From Beijerinckiaceae bacterium (lineage in GTDB: Bacteria; Pseudomonadota; Alphaproteobacteria; Rhizobiales; Beijerinckiaceae), in NCBI GenBank assembly GCA_947380915.1, contig CANCSY010000001.1, positions 13,650 through 77,649 of the forward strand: a stretch of 64,000 bases of DNA, given 5' to 3'. Below the pieces are notes generated by a model that worked only from the letters and a program-made list of their open reading frames with translations, was not told the DNA's origin and searched no databases. A program made the translations under genes and the position numbers. Positions 37,162 to 46,108 of the stretch are shown one piece after another; positions within the stretch are counted from its first letter, which is position 1; each line of letters opens with the position of its first letter.

Positions 37162-38775
37162 TCAGGCGCCCTTGGACGCAGGCTTTTCGTTGGCGACGTG
37201 GTCGTAGATCAGCTTCTCAAGTTGAGTCGCGCTATCTCCGCGCCCAATGATCGAGCGTAACCCCTCATCCGAGGCGCCAATAACCTCTTTCATCTGGTAG
37301 AGAATGCCGCGGAACTGTTCGAACGCCAGTTGCGGGTCTATATTGGCCGCGCTCAAGTTGAACTCTTTCCTCAAGGCTTGATCATCAAGGCGATGCTTCT
37401 GCGCGACCGCGATCATGTCATCAAGCTCGGCATGAGTGATGTGGAGCCTGCGCGCATCGGCTTCAAGATGAGCCTTCTCATCCGGGTCGATGTTGTCGTC
37501 TTCCATCATCGCCGCGATCTTGGTGCCGATCGCTTCGCGTTCCATGCGCAACTGGTCAGTGAAGGCGGCGGCCAGAATACCTGAGGGAATGGCGATAAGC
37601 GCGATGCCCAAAAGCGCCATCAGCGAAGCCAGGAACCGGCCCATGGGCGTCACAGGTGAAATATCACCAAACCCTACGCTACCCAGCGTAATGACGGACC
37701 AATAGATCGCTGTGGGAATGCTCTCGAACTTTTCCGGCTGGGCGGCATGTTCAAACATGTAGCCAATGGCGCCGCAAAGGATGATCACCAGCAACATGAC
37801 GAAGAAGGAGGCGCCGATGGTTCCGGCTTCTCTCTTGATGCCATCCCACACGAGCTTGGTCGCATCGCTGAAACGCGTCAGTTTCAGCAGGCGCAACATT
37901 CGGAAAATACGCAGGAAGCGCAAATCGAAGAGGTGATGGAGCAGCGCCTCCAGGAAGAACGGAATGACCGCAAGAAAGTCGATCAACGCCCCGGGCGTCG
38001 CCGCATAGCGCGCGCGACCCATGTAAGCGCTCTTGAACTTCGGATCTTCGACGCAGGAATAGATCCGCATCAGATATTCAGTCGTGAAAACAGCCACGGC
38101 GATGGAATCAAGCACTGCAAATTCGACCGCGAGAATGTAATGCACAGCCTCCACAGTCTCCAGAAGCACGGAGAGGACGGAGATCAGGACCCAGAAAATG
38201 ATGAACAGGTCGCAGAAGATCTGAATCTGGCCACCATATCGGGATGGCCAGACTATGGCATGCACATGCTGGCGGAAGGTGCGACCCTTGTTGAGTTGGC
38301 GAAACTCCTTCCACGCGGGTATCAGGACCCGGAAAAGTTTCAGCAGTCGCAATAGGCGCAGAACACGAAGAACGCGCAAGTCCAGCGCGATAAAGGCCGA
38401 CAGGTAGAAAGGCAGGATCGACAGCAGATCGATCACCGCAAAGGGCGAAATGGCATAGGCGCCGCGCGGGAACCGCTTTCCGGCGAACTCTTTCTGATAG
38501 GGGCAGAGCGCAAAGCGTGTCACATATTCAAGCGTGAACACAATAATTGAAACCGTATCGAAAAAGTGAAACCACTTCTTGTTGGGCTCGTAGACCTCGG
38601 GAATATGCTCGATGAGCATCGAGCCTACATTGAGAAGAATAAGACAGGCGATGAAATTCTCGATAGGCCGCTGAAGATTGTCCTTCACATCGGGATCGAG
38701 CAAAAAGGAGTAGATGCGCTTTCCGAGGGAATCGGCTGGCTTTTCTTGCATCGGCGTCAAGGAGGGCTCGCTCAA
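37162..38775 (-). CDS. voltage-gated K+ channel with two voltage-sensor domains and one pore (copy B)
   Basis: A 537-aa paralogue of the channel at 21172, with the same layout: sensor I with S4 RVLRVLRLLRLLKLFR, pore-less linker, sensor II with S4 RFLRIFRMLRLLKLTR, then S5, filter TLGSVGFGD and S6, and a cytosolic tail of about 130 residues. From S4-I to S5 the two copies differ at only about 17 of some 195 positions by eye. The filter is GFG here instead of GYG. The start is TTG 38775, overlapping the TGA of the gene upstream (TTGA). The C-terminal tail (MMEDDNIDPDEKAHLEADA) is acidic and helical. Identity is highest in the sensors. Confidence 0.9.
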   Translation of the reverse strand: MSEPSLTPMQEKPADSLGKRIYSFLLDPDVKDNLQRPIENFIACLILLNVGSMLIEHIPEVYEPNKKWFHFFDTVSIIVFTLEYVTRFALCPYQKEFAGKRFPRGAYAISPFAVIDLLSILPFYLSAFIALDLRVLRVLRLLRLLKLFRVLIPAWKEFRQLNKGRTFRQHVHAIVWPSRYGGQIQIFCDLFIIFWVLISVLSVLLETVEAVHYILAVEFAVLDSIAVAVFTTEYLMRIYSCVEDPKFKSAYMGRARYAATPGALIDFLAVIPFFLEALLHHLFDLRFLRIFRMLRLLKLTRFSDATKLVWDGIKREAGTIGASFFVMLLVIILCGAIGYMFEHAAQPEKFESIPTAIYWSVITLGSVGFGDISPVTPMGRFLASLMALLGIALIAIPSGILAAAFTDQLRMEREAIGTKIAAMMEDDNIDPDEKAHLEADARRLHITHAELDDMIAVAQKHRLDDQALRKEFNLSAANIDPQLAFEQFRGILYQMKEVIGASDEGLRSIIGRGDSATQLEKLIYDHVANEKPASKGA

Positions 38776-39353
38776 AACTTGATCTCCTGAACTTTGACGG
38801 GCTCACCCCAGCGATTACAAACTTGGACTCTGAGCGGCGTTTCTGTGGCGACAGAATCTTCACTATCGCTGGGAGCGAAAGTCGTGCCCGTATTCCCGGC
38901 GGAGAACCAAGGCGTGCCCTTGTCGATGGTGATTCGCCCGATGGCGTCATCAGTCCCATCACACGAAGCACCAAAGACCGGGTTGCCCGCCTCCATCGCA
39001 TTCACGAGCCTGGCTATATCAGGACGCTTCTTAATCTCTTCCCAGCAGCTCCCCCAGGCCACCTTCCCACCATTTTCGTCGCTCGCCTGGCATTGGGCTA
39101 TGCCCGACTCGCCGGACTTGCGCTTGGCGCCGACTTCAGCGAGATCGCGTGCAACGGCTTCTGCATTGCGTTTGGCGTATTCAAGATGCTGGGCCGCAGC
39201 GAAAATGTTGCGCGCAAGCACGCCAATGCCGATCAAGGAGAAGATGACGGTGGCCATGAAAATCCACGCGCCGAGATCACGACCCTGGCTGGGCGAGGGC
39301 GCAGCGTCCCGAGGATGGCCAAGGTCTGATGTAGCTGACACGAGATCTACCAT
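38772..39353 (-). CDS. one-helix membrane protein coupled to the tandem-sensor channel (copy B)
   Basis: A 193-aa paralogue of the protein at 20606. One transmembrane helix (AWIFMATVIFSLIGIGVLA) and the four cysteines (GIAQC, GSC, ASC, QVC) are all kept. The C terminus (CNRWGEPVKVQEIKF) is identical to that of copy A. The start is set at ATG 39353; the longer open frame from 39401 is possible. It overlaps the channel start by four bases, as in copy A. This conservation argues that the two proteins work as a unit. Confidence 0.8.
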   Translation of the reverse strand: MVDLVSATSDLGHPRDAAPSPSQGRDLGAWIFMATVIFSLIGIGVLARNIFAAAQHLEYAKRNAEAVARDLAEVGAKRKSGESGIAQCQASDENGGKVAWGSCWEEIKKRPDIARLVNAMEAGNPVFGASCDGTDDAIGRITIDKGTPWFSAGNTGTTFAPSDSEDSVATETPLRVQVCNRWGEPVKVQEIKF

Positions 39354-39448
39354 CCGTTCAAATATCCAGTATCCTCTGCGTAGCAAGAAACCCGACGCCA
39401 CTGCAAGGTCATAAAGAATATTTGAAGTCGGTTATAAAATACATGCGA

Positions 39449-39474
39449 ATTGTTTCTCTATTGAGAAAAACAAT
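39449..39474. repeat. AT-rich imperfect hairpin upstream of channel module B
   Basis: ATTGTTTCTC and GAGAAAAACAAT flank TATT, in a 195-base AT-rich spacer (39354-39548) between a TctC gene and the channel module. It may act as terminator for the TctC gene or as an operator. Confidence 0.45.
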
Positions 39475-39548
39475 ACAATAAATTACATAAGGCATTCGAG
39501 TTCATCGATGTTGATCAGCCCTGATCCCCCTTACTCCGTTGATGATCA

Positions 39549-40634
39549 TTATTCTGCCGTCTTGGCGCCACCCGGGATCTCCTGCGCATCTGCCTTGCGG
39601 GGCTCAAGTGCAATCTTCACACGATCCTTGATCTCCTGCGGGGCGCCGATCAGATCACGATAGAGTTGCGCCAGTTGATCGCCTGTCATCGGTCGCAAAT
39701 CAGCATTTGTCCGTTTTGCGTCGGCGATGAACTCGGGGTCGCGCAGGGTATCGTGAAACGCCTTGCGCAGCGCAGCCACCCGTTCAGCTGGTACGCCTGG
39801 CGTGGTCGCGAGGGGGCGCCCCACCGTGACGGCGCGAGACATGAATTCAAGAAGCGGCTTGTCTTCCGGCCGCACTTCCTGGTCACGCAATAGCGGAACA
39901 TCCGGCAAAGCGGGCTCCTTCTCCATGCCCACCTGGATCAGCGGAACAGCCAACTTCTTCGGGATCCAGTCTGGTTTGGCCGCCATATAGTCGGAATAGG
40001 GATTGGTGCCCCGCCCCTCGACCTCGCCACGCTCCATGGCGAGATCCACATCGACGCCCCCAGGATATCCAAACACGATCTGGAATTTGGTGCCCAGGAC
40101 ATTGTTGTAGAAAGCCGGCAGCTGCACCGAGGCCGACCCTGCGCCCGTGGAGCCGATCCGAGTCACACGTCGTTTCGCATCTTCCAGGGTCTTGGTTGGA
40201 GAGGTGTGCCAGACCGCCAACAATTGATTGGAATATTCCACATTGGCGATCCAGTTGAAGGTCCGCAGATCAGTGGTCAGTTGCGGTGACAAGCCCAGCG
40301 CCTGATCGGTCGCAAGCCCCTGGCTGATGATCGAGAGCACGGTGCCATCCTTGGGCGCCAGTTGCGCCATGTAATTGGCTGCCACAATGCCCCCACCACC
40401 GGGCATGTTGATCGGCGTCATCGTGGGATTGCCAGGAATGTGCCGCCCCATGTGCCGCGCCAGAAGCCTCGACAAAAGATCATAGCCGCCGCCCGGCGGC
40501 GTGCGGATGATGAACCTGATGACCTTGCCAGGCCCTGAATAAAAGTCACTTACAGCGTCAGCCTGCGCCGTGACTGGCGCGGCGATGGCGAGGCAGGCGG
40601 AAATCAGAACCTTTTTCATCGCGCGTTCCATCAT
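39549..40634 (-). CDS. TctC/Bug family periplasmic binding protein 3
   Basis: A 361-aa binding protein with a signal peptide (cleaved near AQADA). Long stretches match the protein at 31418: IIRTPPGGGYD, RLLARHMGRHIPG, INMPGGGGIVAANYM and LAMERGEVEGRG. It has a charged tail beyond the usual C terminus. GGGAAG precedes the ATG pair at 40634. It lies 9 bases after the LLM monooxygenase gene, so both are probably one transcript; the binding protein would then feed that enzyme's pathway. Confidence 0.9.
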   Translation of the reverse strand: MMERAMKKVLISACLAIAAPVTAQADAVSDFYSGPGKVIRFIIRTPPGGGYDLLSRLLARHMGRHIPGNPTMTPINMPGGGGIVAANYMAQLAPKDGTVLSIISQGLATDQALGLSPQLTTDLRTFNWIANVEYSNQLLAVWHTSPTKTLEDAKRRVTRIGSTGAGSASVQLPAFYNNVLGTKFQIVFGYPGGVDVDLAMERGEVEGRGTNPYSDYMAAKPDWIPKKLAVPLIQVGMEKEPALPDVPLLRDQEVRPEDKPLLEFMSRAVTVGRPLATTPGVPAERVAALRKAFHDTLRDPEFIADAKRTNADLRPMTGDQLAQLYRDLIGAPQEIKDRVKIALEPRKADAQEIPGGAKTAE

Positions 40635-40643
40635 GATACTTCC

Positions 40644-41975
40644 CTACGATTGATAGCGACTGACAGGCCTTTTCAGCCCCAGATGCTCGCGCAAGGTGGG
40701 CCCCTCATAGCGCGTGCGATACAAGCCACGCTTCTGCAATTCGGGCACCACAAGATCGACGAAATCATCAAGACCACCGGGCATCACCGGGGGCATAATG
40801 TTAAACCCGTCAGCCGCACCCGATTTGAACCATTGCTCCATCACGTCAGCCACATCGCCGGGCGACCCATGGAAGTCGAAATGACCCCGGCCACCTGCGA
40901 TGCGTTCCCAGGTCTGCCTGATGGTGAGCTCGTCTTTCATCGCCATGTCGCGAATGAGCGTGGCGCGACTCGACACCACCTCCCCGGCCGGCAAATCGGG
41001 GAACGGCCCATCTACATCATGGCCCGAAAGGTCAAGCCCGGTGCGTTGTTCAAGCAAGGCAAGCCCGACTTCCGGATGCAGAAGGCTTTGCAGATAATCA
41101 TGCTTCTCCTGCGCCTCCTGACGTGTTCGCGCCACGGTGATGAAGAAGCCGGGCATGATCTTGAGATCGTCCGCCTCGCGTCCGAATTTACCCATGCGGC
41201 CCTTCACATCACTGTAAAAAGACCGCGCATCCTCCAGCGTGGGCGCTGCCGAAAAAACCACTTCTGCGGTTTCCGCAGCCAGCACCATCCCTTCTTCAGA
41301 TGCGCCCGCCTGCACCAGCACCGGTCGCCCCTGAGGCGAGCGGGCGACATTGAGCGGCCCCATCACATTGAAGTGCTCACCCGCATGGCCGAGCACATGC
41401 ATCTTCCCGGGATCAAAATAGACACCACTCTCGCGATCCCGAATAAAGGCGTCATCATCCCAGGAATCCCAGAGGCCAAGAACCACATCAGCGAATTCCC
41501 GAGCCCTTTGATATCTTTGCGTCTTGGGGGGATGCGCACCGCGAGAAAAATTTTGTGCAGCCGTATGGTTCCCTGTCGTCACAAGATTCCACGCTGCCCG
41601 CCCGCCGCTGACATGGTCCAGAGAGGCGAACTTGCGAGCCAGGGAGAAAGGCTCCTCATAGGTGGTGCTGGCGGTGCAGGCGAGCCCTATGTGCGTAGTC
41701 ACCGAGGCCAGAGCCGCCAATAAAGTGAATGGCTCGATCCACGCAACATAGGACATGCGACGCAGGCCGTTTTCAGTAAACACCGCATTGGCTGTAGCGG
41801 AATCAGCCGAAAACAACATGTCGAACAAGCCGCGCTCGGCTGTCTGGGCTATGTCAACAAAATGCCGAAAGTTGACGCCAGCATCGACCTGCGAGCGTGG
41901 ATGACGCCAGGCAGCCAGATGATGCCCTGCCGGACGCAGAAACATGCCGAGCTTGATCTGCCTGCACGGCGCCAT
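40644..41975 (-). CDS. NtaA/SnaA/DszA family FMNH2-dependent monooxygenase
   Basis: A 443-aa luciferase-superfamily enzyme, in length and motifs like nitrilotriacetate and dibenzothiophene-sulfone monooxygenases. The N terminus (KLGMFLRPAGHHLAAWRHP) and the segments GRAAWNLVTTGN and VLVQAGASEEGM are typical. Such enzymes use reduced FMN from a partner reductase and open C-N, C-S or C-C bonds. GAGGGAAC lies before the ATG. Upstream is an SDR, downstream a TctC protein, all on the minus strand, with 78- and 9-base gaps. Confidence 0.9.
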   Translation of the reverse strand: MAPCRQIKLGMFLRPAGHHLAAWRHPRSQVDAGVNFRHFVDIAQTAERGLFDMLFSADSATANAVFTENGLRRMSYVAWIEPFTLLAALASVTTHIGLACTASTTYEEPFSLARKFASLDHVSGGRAAWNLVTTGNHTAAQNFSRGAHPPKTQRYQRAREFADVVLGLWDSWDDDAFIRDRESGVYFDPGKMHVLGHAGEHFNVMGPLNVARSPQGRPVLVQAGASEEGMVLAAETAEVVFSAAPTLEDARSFYSDVKGRMGKFGREADDLKIMPGFFITVARTRQEAQEKHDYLQSLLHPEVGLALLEQRTGLDLSGHDVDGPFPDLPAGEVVSSRATLIRDMAMKDELTIRQTWERIAGGRGHFDFHGSPGDVADVMEQWFKSGAADGFNIMPPVMPGGLDDFVDLVVPELQKRGLYRTRYEGPTLREHLGLKRPVSRYQS

Positions 41976-42053
41976 AACGTTCCCTCACGTTTATTATTCT
42001 CTTGAAGATAGCCCCCGTGCCAAAATGGCGCAACGCCTTTGTATCAAATGTGG

Positions 42054-42800
42054 CTACAGCCCCAGACTGCCGCCACCGTTCACGTTGACGATCTGGCCCT
42101 GAATATAACCTGCGGCGTCGGAAATCAGGAACAGCGCGACCGAGGCTATTTCGCTGGGCTCCCCCATGCGCCCCGCCAGCGTCTTCGACCCCGCATGGCG
42201 CACGGCATCCTCACTGTAATCCGACGTCATCGCCGTGCGCGTCGAGCCCGGGCTCACAGCATTCACCCGAATGTTGATGGGCGCCAGCGAGCGCGCGAGG
42301 CCTCGGGTGACGCCAATGATCGCAGCTTTCGAAGAAACATAGGCGATGCCGCCCCTGCCCTCACCCCCAAGACCCGAAACGGCGATAGACCCCGACATGG
42401 CCAGACAGATGGCGCCTCCGCCGGTCTTCTCCATAGCCAACGCGGCCGCCTGGCTCATATTGAAGGCGCCGGTGACATTGATCTGAAGAACCTCGTTCAT
42501 ATGAGCGGCGTCAATCTCGCGCCATGTGCGCGTCGAATGCACCGCGGCCATATGGATCAAGGCGTCGACCCTGCCGAATTTTGCAACGCAGGCGACGACT
42601 GCGGCAGCGCAAGCGGCGGAATTCGAGACATCGGTATGCGCCTGAAGGAAACGCGCCCCGTCGATACTGGAATTCAGTTCGTCGATGGGGATGGGATTGA
42701 CATCAAGTCCACAGACATTGAAACCCTGATCTAGCAACAACTGGACGCAGGCGAAGCCAATACCGCTGGCAGCACCTGTAACGATCACCGTTTGCGGCAT
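42054..42800 (-). CDS. SDR family oxidoreductase
   Basis: A 248-aa classical SDR: VTGAASGIGFACVQLLL cofactor motif, ALIHMAAV in place of the usual NNAG, and the active-site segment AMSGSIAVSG with YVSSKAA giving the Tyr and Lys. It ends with INVNGGGSLGL-type residues, as in many members. It is first of a probable SDR - monooxygenase - TctC transcription unit, and divergent from the TauD dioxygenase gene. Confidence 0.88.
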   Translation of the reverse strand: MPQTVIVTGAASGIGFACVQLLLDQGFNVCGLDVNPIPIDELNSSIDGARFLQAHTDVSNSAACAAAVVACVAKFGRVDALIHMAAVHSTRTWREIDAAHMNEVLQINVTGAFNMSQAAALAMEKTGGGAICLAMSGSIAVSGLGGEGRGGIAYVSSKAAIIGVTRGLARSLAPINIRVNAVSPGSTRTAMTSDYSEDAVRHAGSKTLAGRMGEPSEIASVALFLISDAAGYIQGQIVNVNGGGSLGL

Positions 42801-42984
42801 TTCGCCCCCCTTGAAAACTCATTGTCTCGATTGAAAGTGATTTCAGGCAAGGATGCAAGCGGGCAGCTTGCGATTGTCCTGCGAACCTTCCGTAATGAGG
42901 AAAGCGACAAGGCGCCATACACGCACCCGAGACTTGCCATCCATTCCAAAGCAGCCCAAATTGTGGAGGCCATATGCTAAAAAA

Positions 42985-43860
42985 ATGAGCGCGCGACAAT
43001 CAAAGCAGGGGAAAAAATTGAAAATATCGAAACTACATCCAGTTCTCGGGACTGAAATCAGCGGCGTTGACCTCTCCCGGCCTCTCGATGACACAACGCG
43101 CATGGCCATCAGGCAGGCCTTCGACGACAATATCGTGCTCGTTGCGAGGGACCAGAATCTGGATGAGACCGGGCAATTACGAGCTGCCGAGATCTTCGGC
43201 AAGGTCGCAATTCGTCGGCGCCCGCCCGGCAAGTCGCCAGGCGGCGAATTCGATACGCCTTTCATGCTCGTGACGAATATCATTCAGCCCAATGGCCAAT
43301 CCCTCGGCGCCTTCGGTGATGGGGAGATGTGGTTTCACCACGATACAAGCTACTATCCGCAACCCCATCGGGCCACGCTGCTCTTCGCGATGAAACTGCC
43401 GACATGGGGTGGCCAGACCTGTTTTTCAAACATGTACAAGGCCTACGAGAACATTCCGCAGAAATTGCGCGACCGACTGGAAGGAAGACGGGTCCTCCAG
43501 ATCCACGAATATAAACGTCGCGAGCGCCTCAACCTCGACGAAGTCGATTTCGACAAAGTGCGCCATTTCGAGCAACCCATCTTCATCACCCATCCGGCCA
43601 CCGGCCGCAAAGCCCTCTACATCAGCCGCCTCATGTCGGCGCGCATCGAGGGTCTTTCAAAGGATGAAAGTGAAGATGCGCTCGAACAGCTCTTCGAAAT
43701 TTCGGAAGATCCCTCCATCGTCTTCGAACACGAATGGAAGCTTGGCGATATGGTGATATGGGACAACTGGTGTTCGATCCACGCGCGAAAGGATTTCCCG
43801 CGTGATCAGGAGCGGCTCATGCGCCGCTGCACCATTGAGGGCCAGGCGATGCAGTTCTAG
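42985..43860 (+). CDS. TauD/TfdA family Fe(II)/2-oxoglutarate dioxygenase
   Basis: A 291-aa dioxygenase. The iron facial triad is visible: His and Asp in MWFHHDTSY (about 118 and 120) and His in WCSIHARKDF (about 266), with an arginine in ERLMRRCTI for 2-oxoglutarate. The family oxidises sulfonates, phenoxyacetates and other small acids. ATG 42985 is preceded by GGAGG 15 bases upstream, which is a little far; TTG at about 43017 is an alternative. It is convergent with the aminotransferase operon. Confidence 0.9.
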   Translation: MSARQSKQGKKLKISKLHPVLGTEISGVDLSRPLDDTTRMAIRQAFDDNIVLVARDQNLDETGQLRAAEIFGKVAIRRRPPGKSPGGEFDTPFMLVTNIIQPNGQSLGAFGDGEMWFHHDTSYYPQPHRATLLFAMKLPTWGGQTCFSNMYKAYENIPQKLRDRLEGRRVLQIHEYKRRERLNLDEVDFDKVRHFEQPIFITHPATGRKALYISRLMSARIEGLSKDESEDALEQLFEISEDPSIVFEHEWKLGDMVIWDNWCSIHARKDFPRDQERLMRRCTIEGQAMQF

Positions 43861-43884
43861 TCGCCATTCGTCAGAAGTGAGCCC

Positions 43885-45195
43885 TCAACCCTTGGCTTCG
43901 CGCATTGCGCGCGTGGCCACATCCTCCAGCCAGCCGAAATCCATGGTGGAATGGGCCTCGCAGACAAACCAGGGCTCCCTGGAATCAGGCTCCAGCATCA
44001 ATCCATGTTCGATCAGTTTCCACGCGAATTTCGCGTAAAGCTCCGAATCCGTCACGCGCCAATCTCGGTAATTGGTCGGAACTTCCCGGGAGAAATGAAT
44101 CCCGATCATCGCGGGCGGCCCGGCGAAACAATGCTCGATGCCCGCCGCCATGAAGACGTGGCCGAGAATCCCGACTATTCGTTCACCCGTCGCATCAATG
44201 GTGCGCAGCGCATCGGTGCGCGCAAGAATATCCAGAGTCGCAGAGGCAGCGCTAAGCGCGACGAGGTTCGCAGTGTAAGTGCCCCCATGCACAACGCCGC
44301 CCTTGAAGGAGCCAACACAGTCCATGACATCGGCGCGCCCACCAAAGGCGGCCACCGGATAACCATTACCCATCGCCTTGGCGTAAGTCGTCAGGTCCGC
44401 ATGGATCCCGTAAAGCTGCTGCGCCCCTCCAGCAGCCACACGAAAGCCGGTCTTGACTTCATCAATGATGAGCATCGTCCCATTATTCGTGCACAGATCC
44501 CGCAGATGTTGCAACCATTCCTGCGTCGCCGAAATAGAGCCTGCATTCCCGATAATGGGCTCGAGAAGAACAGCTGCGAGATCCTCCTTCCGCGTGCGGA
44601 AGAGATGATCCAGGACCTCATAGTCATTCAGGCGGATCAACGTGACATGATCGCGTGTTTTCTCAGGAATGCCGGCCCCGAAAGGAATGATGGAGGGCTG
44701 ATCGGCGCCATGTGGATCCCAGTTCTCAAGATCGGACTTCCACATCATCTCATCGTAAAGGCCATGAAAACTGCCTTCGACAATGGCGATATGTCTGCGC
44801 TTGGTGAAACCGCGTGCTGTGCGCACTGCGCCCATGACCGCTTCCGTGCCAGAATTGGCGAAGCGCATCTTCTCTATATTGGGGCACAACGCCTTTACCT
44901 GTTGAACCACCCTGATATCGAGGGGCGTTGAAAAACCCGAAAGTGTCCCGATATCCCTGATCTGGTCCATGACCGCCTGATCGACGCGACTATCACGATA
45001 ACCAAGGATGATAGGGCCATAGCCCAGGCGAAAATCGACATAGGTCTTGCCGTCGCAATCGGTGAGTTCGCAGCCCTGCGCGCTCTTGATGAAGAGCGTG
45101 CGGTCTTCTCCCCAATATCTGTAGTTTTCCGCTACGCCCTGCGGCATATGGCGGTGCGCTTCTGCGAGCAGGCGAGTCTGTTCGGGACGGTTCAT
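43885..45195 (-). CDS. class III aminotransferase / glutamate-1-semialdehyde aminomutase-like
   Basis: A 436-aa PLP enzyme. The cofactor lysine is in YAKAMGNGYPVAAFGG, and the Asp in LIIDEVKTGFR binds the pyridine nitrogen. FANSGTEAVMGAVRTARG is the phosphate-binding region. The overall length and the layout are like HemL, but this one is likely used for another amino compound because it sits in an accessory operon. ATG overlaps the TGA of the dehydrogenase gene upstream (ATGA). Confidence 0.88.
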   Translation of the reverse strand: MNRPEQTRLLAEAHRHMPQGVAENYRYWGEDRTLFIKSAQGCELTDCDGKTYVDFRLGYGPIILGYRDSRVDQAVMDQIRDIGTLSGFSTPLDIRVVQQVKALCPNIEKMRFANSGTEAVMGAVRTARGFTKRRHIAIVEGSFHGLYDEMMWKSDLENWDPHGADQPSIIPFGAGIPEKTRDHVTLIRLNDYEVLDHLFRTRKEDLAAVLLEPIIGNAGSISATQEWLQHLRDLCTNNGTMLIIDEVKTGFRVAAGGAQQLYGIHADLTTYAKAMGNGYPVAAFGGRADVMDCVGSFKGGVVHGGTYTANLVALSAASATLDILARTDALRTIDATGERIVGILGHVFMAAGIEHCFAGPPAMIGIHFSREVPTNYRDWRVTDSELYAKFAWKLIEHGLMLEPDSREPWFVCEAHSTMDFGWLEDVATRAMREAKG

Positions 45196-46103
45196 GGCTT
45201 TTGTCCGTAAGGGGGGCGCAAGAGCAAACCTGCGCTATCTTCAATCAGCTTTACCACATGCAATTCAGCAGCATCGCCACCATAGGTGTTGCGCGCGAGT
45301 TCGAAGCGTTCACGCGCAAGCCCGCCCATCACAAGGTCAACTCCCTTTTCAGCAGCCACCTCATGGACAAGGCGCAAGTCCTTGCAACAGAGGTCAAGGC
45401 TGAAGCTGGGGTCGTAATGTCCGGCAAAAATCGATGAGATGTCATGATCTGCGACCCATGAAGCGCCAGCGCTCGCCTTGATGGCGCTGGCGACTATGTC
45501 AAGGGGGATTCCAGCCTTGGCGCCAAGCATCAGCCCTTCGCCAACCGCCGCCGCATGCACAAACCACAGAAGATTGGTGATGAGTTTGATCGTCGCGCCG
45601 TTGCCATGCACGCCAACATGAAAAATCTGCTCGCCAATCACGTCGAAAATGGGCTTGTGGGCATTGAACGCCTTCTCGCTTCCCGCCGCGAAAATTCCCA
45701 GCCGCCCCTCACGCGCTCCATCAATCGCGTTGGTTACAGGCGCTTCCAGATAGTCCACGTCACGGCTTGCGGCATGTACTGAAATCCGCCGCGCAAGCTC
45801 CACCGAACTGGTGGTTGTATCGATCAACCCGGCGCCCGGCTTCATGGCGTCGAGCAAACCTTGACCAAACAGTAAAGCCTCTACCTGAGAGGGGCCCGGC
45901 AAGGAAAGAAAGATCACGTCAGCCGCCCCGGCGCTGGCCAACAGGTTCTCCGCCTTGCGCCCACCCAAAAGCAAAAGGTTGGCGAACTTTGCGTCATCCA
46001 GGTCAGACAAAGACAGTTCATAGCCAGCGCGCAGCAAATTGGCGGCTATGGGATTGCCCATATTGCCGGTTCCGATGAAAAGGACCGAAGGCTTTTCCAT
46101 CAT
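45192..46103 (-). CDS. 3-hydroxyisobutyrate-dehydrogenase-family NAD(P)-dependent oxidoreductase
   Basis: A 303-aa beta-hydroxyacid dehydrogenase. Its Rossmann motif VLFIGTGNMGNPIAANLL starts the protein, DTTSSVELARR gives the substrate loop, and the catalytic lysine is in GATIKLITNLLWFVH. GlxR and 3-HIBDH are the nearest types. The start is unclear: TTG 46112 overlaps the stop of the methyltransferase, and the ATGs at 46103 and 46100 are both possible. It is the second gene of a three-gene operon. Confidence 0.88.
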   Translation of the reverse strand: MMEKPSVLFIGTGNMGNPIAANLLRAGYELSLSDLDDAKFANLLLLGGRKAENLLASAGAADVIFLSLPGPSQVEALLFGQGLLDAMKPGAGLIDTTTSSVELARRISVHAASRDVDYLEAPVTNAIDGAREGRLGIFAAGSEKAFNAHKPIFDVIGEQIFHVGVHGNGATIKLITNLLWFVHAAAVGEGLMLGAKAGIPLDIVASAIKASAGASWVADHDISSIFAGHYDPSFSLDLCCKDLRLVHEVAAEKGVDLVMGGLARERFELARNTYGGDAAELHVVKLIEDSAGLLLRPPYGQKP

Positions 46104-46108
46104 TGCGA

